Source of the DNA: Sycobia sp. Sy_11
Lineage: Eukaryota > Arthropoda > Insecta > Hymenoptera > Epichrysomallidae
Length of the DNA: 64,000 nt
Direction of reading: 5' to 3'
Assembly: GCA_018907035.1 (NCBI GenBank)
Contig: JACCIC010000049.1
Location: 3,229,001 to 3,293,000 of the forward strand
The notes beneath the pieces were generated by a model. That model saw only the letters and a list, made by a program, of their open reading frames with translations. It was not told where the DNA came from and did no database searches. The position numbers and the translations under genes are program-made. How positions within the stretch are numbered: the stretch's first letter is position 1; each line of letters starts with the position of its first letter. Shown piece after piece: positions 61,394 to 64,000 of the stretch.

Positions 61394-62341
61394 GCGCTCA
61401 AATTATCCCCTACGTGCTGTTTTTGCTTCTCGTATACTGTTTCCCGGTCCTTACTGGGGCGATGGGGGGTTGGGGGGATCAAGAAATTACCAAGTAAAGG
61501 AATGATGATCATTTGGAAAATCGCGCTCTCTCCCGCGCCGTCGCATGCTCTGAGGGATCTGCTTGGCTTGATAATTAAGTTGCTGTACGCGCGAGAGCCG
61601 CGTACGTACGGTCGCGAGTAGACGCAAGAGTTTCGAAAGCGCCTTTCATAATGCGCAAAACGCGTCAGCGTGTGCGTGCGCGCGTATATGCGGAAAAGGG
61701 GAGGGGGTACAACTGCATAGATGTGTAGATCCAGCGACAAAGATGAAATATCTATAAAGACGCGATTGCCAAGCGCTCCTGATATTTCGGAATCGTCTGA
61801 GATATAGACTCATCTTTCGTTTTTCCTAAGAAGGATCCCCCACAATATATATATTTCACTGGCACAGAAAGACCGGCTTATCCGCATTTAAAAATATTTA
61901 AAGAAAGAAAAGGAGTGCTCCGCCAGTGCCGCGTACATACAGCTATATTGGTTATATATGCTTATGTAGAGTCGCGCTATCTTTCGTGCGGGTGCGCGCC
62001 TGTGTGCGTGTGTATCAGAACCGCGTCGCGTACAACCGACCCAGCGGAGATGCGTTATGCGCACAATTATCCGGCGTGCGAATGCCGCTGGAAAAATTGC
62101 GCGCTCTGAACCTATCTAGTTGACGGGTGAGCGGGGGGAGGGGTAGAATTGCGTTGTTGTTTGCCCCATTTATGCCACCGCAGACCCGCGGCCGTTAAGA
62201 AAGAGAACGTTTCTTTATATAGTTGCTTTATGGCACTGAAAGGCAAGATCTCGTTTTCTCTATGGATACCATATATATATATTTTATATTTTTTTAATGA
62301 TTGAATATACATATAATCAAGCCACGACATTAACGCGTTTA

Positions 62342-62368
62342 TTTTTCTGCTTTCTGTTTCAGGTGAGT
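62342..62368 (+). promoter_or_regulatory. Ratchet-type (zero-length exon) splice site 3
   Basis: TTTTTCTGCTTTCTGTTTCAG (quoted in part) is followed directly by GTGAGT, junction 62362/62363. It lies 11.9 kb downstream of the donor at 50414, the strongest plus-strand exon, and in the same orientation. This is the best of the three pyrimidine tracts. Confidence 0.6.
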
Positions 62369-62846
62369 TTTTCAGCCCAGCACACGGTGAAAAATTACTT
62401 TGCGAGTTCTATTACCTTTTTACAACGCCATATTAGTACGTATGCGTATATGCTTATATATATATATATATTACCAGAGAATGTAAGTTTCTATTAAAGA
62501 ATTTCTATTAGCTGCGTTAAACAGAAAACAGAGAAAAGGAACGATATATACATATATGCGTATAGCAGTCATAGTTAAACTTTCACGTTGCAAATTTTAA
62601 CTGTTGGATATTTATATGTTCATTATAAATCATACAATTATGTACTCAAATGTACTAAAAATCTTGGAAGTTTCCAAAACAAAACGCGGTCTGCTCTCGT
62701 TCGTCCAGATTTCGCTTTTCCTGTATTTTCGCGACCGTACATAAAGTAAAAACAAATATAAGTAATATAATTTTCGTTACGAGCGCTTGAAAATATTATC
62801 TTCGACATACCTGGCTTACATACGTAACAGCGTGCGGCTACTAGAG

Positions 62847-62848
<2 letters not shown>

Positions 62849-62882
<34 letters not shown>
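62849..62882. repeat. (CT)n microsatellite
   Basis: About 17 units. Confidence 0.95.
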
Positions 62883-62885
<3 letters not shown>

Positions 62886-63256
62886 GATTATATAAAATTT
62901 ATGCAGATCCTAATTTTTGACTTTTTGTATCGTAAAAATATCTAGATTTTGTAGTAAAAAAGTGTAGACGTAAATCGTTCGCCAGGAGCCAGTCTGGTCT
63001 AATATATCTCAACAGAACAATTGTGTGTATATGTATATATACTATGGTATCTATATTTATATGCTATTCTGTCCAATGATCGTACGAAGCAGAATAATTT
63101 AGAATGAAATTTTTTTTAACGAATTTATAATTCTCTCATAATTTAAACTTCCTTCCAAACATATACTTTGTCCCATAATGGAGACTGTGTAAACACAGAT
63201 CTTTGTCACTTCGCGGTGCTACTGTATTCGACTCTTGCACGTGTAATATAAGATTT

Positions 63257-63260
<4 letters not shown>

Positions 63261-63313
<53 letters not shown>
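63261..63313. repeat. (TA)n microsatellite
   Basis: About 26 units. Confidence 0.95.
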
Positions 63314-63314
<1 letters not shown>

Positions 63315-64000
63315 GAGAACCGATAAATTTTCCCGTTGTACGTGGATAGAGAGCTATTATATAACGCGACTCCAGTCTGTGGTTGCCGAATGAGGGTTGA
63401 TGGAGGGTAGGGGGGGGTCTGTGCTCGATAAAATATAGCACTCCGGGGTTTTTTAGTCGATGTTACAAATAAGGCACGGCCGATGCGCGAGACGAATCTC
63501 TCAACTCTCTCCGGTTCGTCGTCTTTTTAATCAATGAATTTCTGAAGAACAAAGAAATTACTTGATTCAATTAAAAGCTGACACGATTAGCAGTCTAAAA
63601 AAATAATTTTCCTACATTGCGACAATATTAACTTCATCCGCGAGTAAAATACATTCGGAACTAATGCTTGCAAGTGCCTTGCATCGAGTAAATATTTTCG
63701 TAATTCAGGAACGTTATTTACTTGGTCCGTTCAAGGCAGGCTTTACTTAAATTCAGAAAATTCGTTTTCACTGCAATACGACTGGTAATCGTCATTTTAT
63801 AATATACTATGGCGGGGGAAGGGGGGCTAAACTAGTCCGCGTATCCGCTAAATAGTCGCGATTGCGATTGGTCAGCGTTGCCCCCCCCCCTGTGCCCCCA
63901 CCCGTATGCTGCGTGTATATATGCTCGCTATACCGTTCGCGAGGCCGAGCGCTATCGACTATATATAATTGCTTCGGGGCCGCGCGTGTGGGAAAAGCCC

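Larger units (their letters stand above)
50421..62341 (+). other. Probable long first intron of the 49 kb gene
   Basis: No exon with convincing borders was found between the donor at 50414 and the ratchet-type site at 62362. Contains many microsatellites (52360, 54339, 57143, 58097, 58457, 61306-61391 and others), poly-T at 50790 and poly-A at 61077, and CpG-rich patches at about 52000-52320, 55260-55830 and 58840-59150. Confidence 0.5.
62369..64000. other. Window end, probably intronic
   Basis: (CT)n at 62849, (TA)n at 63261, a C10 run near 63880 and a GC-rich last 120 bp. No gene supported. Confidence 0.45.

Overview
This window looks like a nuclear chromosome segment from an insect, most plausibly a hymenopteran (wasp, ant or bee). 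The reasons are long gene-poor AT-rich DNA with GC/CpG-rich patches at genes, GT-AG introns, exons rich in Ser/Gln/Asn/Ala homopolymers, and very frequent (TA)n, (GA)n and (CT)n microsatellites. No bacterial, phage, viral, rRNA, tRNA or CRISPR signature was recognised. The order is inferred from composition, not from an identified orthologue.

About 33 (TA)n arrays, mostly 40-65 bp, and about 27 (GA)n/(CT)n arrays occur, roughly one microsatellite per kilobase. Most long open frames in the window (runs of Tyr-Ile, Ser-Leu, Arg-Glu, Thr-Tyr-Ile-His) are translations of these arrays and are not genes.

Layout. 1-13.7 kb: gene-poor, with one ratchet-type splice motif at 1259/1260 (+). 13.7-24.1 kb: weak small-gene candidates: a signal-peptide-like first exon at 13723 (+), a 52-nt micro-exon candidate at 15045-15096 (-), a 95-codon ORF between two (TA)n arrays at 20427 (+), a two-exon candidate with a 124-bp intron at 22162-22603 (-), and another signal-peptide-like exon at 23819 (+). 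24.5-28.2 kb: the clearest minus-strand gene, a cysteine-rich protein of unknown function. It has at least three convincing exons, matching splice phases, one apparent 1-nt frameshift and possibly two alternative C-termini. 31.1-31.5 kb: a CpG-rich patch with a possible short first coding exon ending in CAG|GTAGGT (+). 37.8 kb: a second ratchet-type motif (+). 47.6-50.4 kb: the largest CpG-rich block, with the best plus-strand coding exon (49235-50414, 393 codons, low-complexity N-terminus of an unidentified intracellular protein) ending at CAG|GTAATT. 50.4-64 kb: apparently the start of a long intron, with a third ratchet-type motif at 62362/62363 (+).

The most interesting pattern is the set of three near-ideal zero-length splice sites (pyrimidine tract, then CAG|GTGAGT), all on the plus strand and 24-37 kb apart. 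They suggest that much of the window is long plus-strand intron removed stepwise by recursive splicing, with the cysteine-rich gene lying antisense between two of the sites. This is inference; RNA lariat or nascent-RNA data would settle it.
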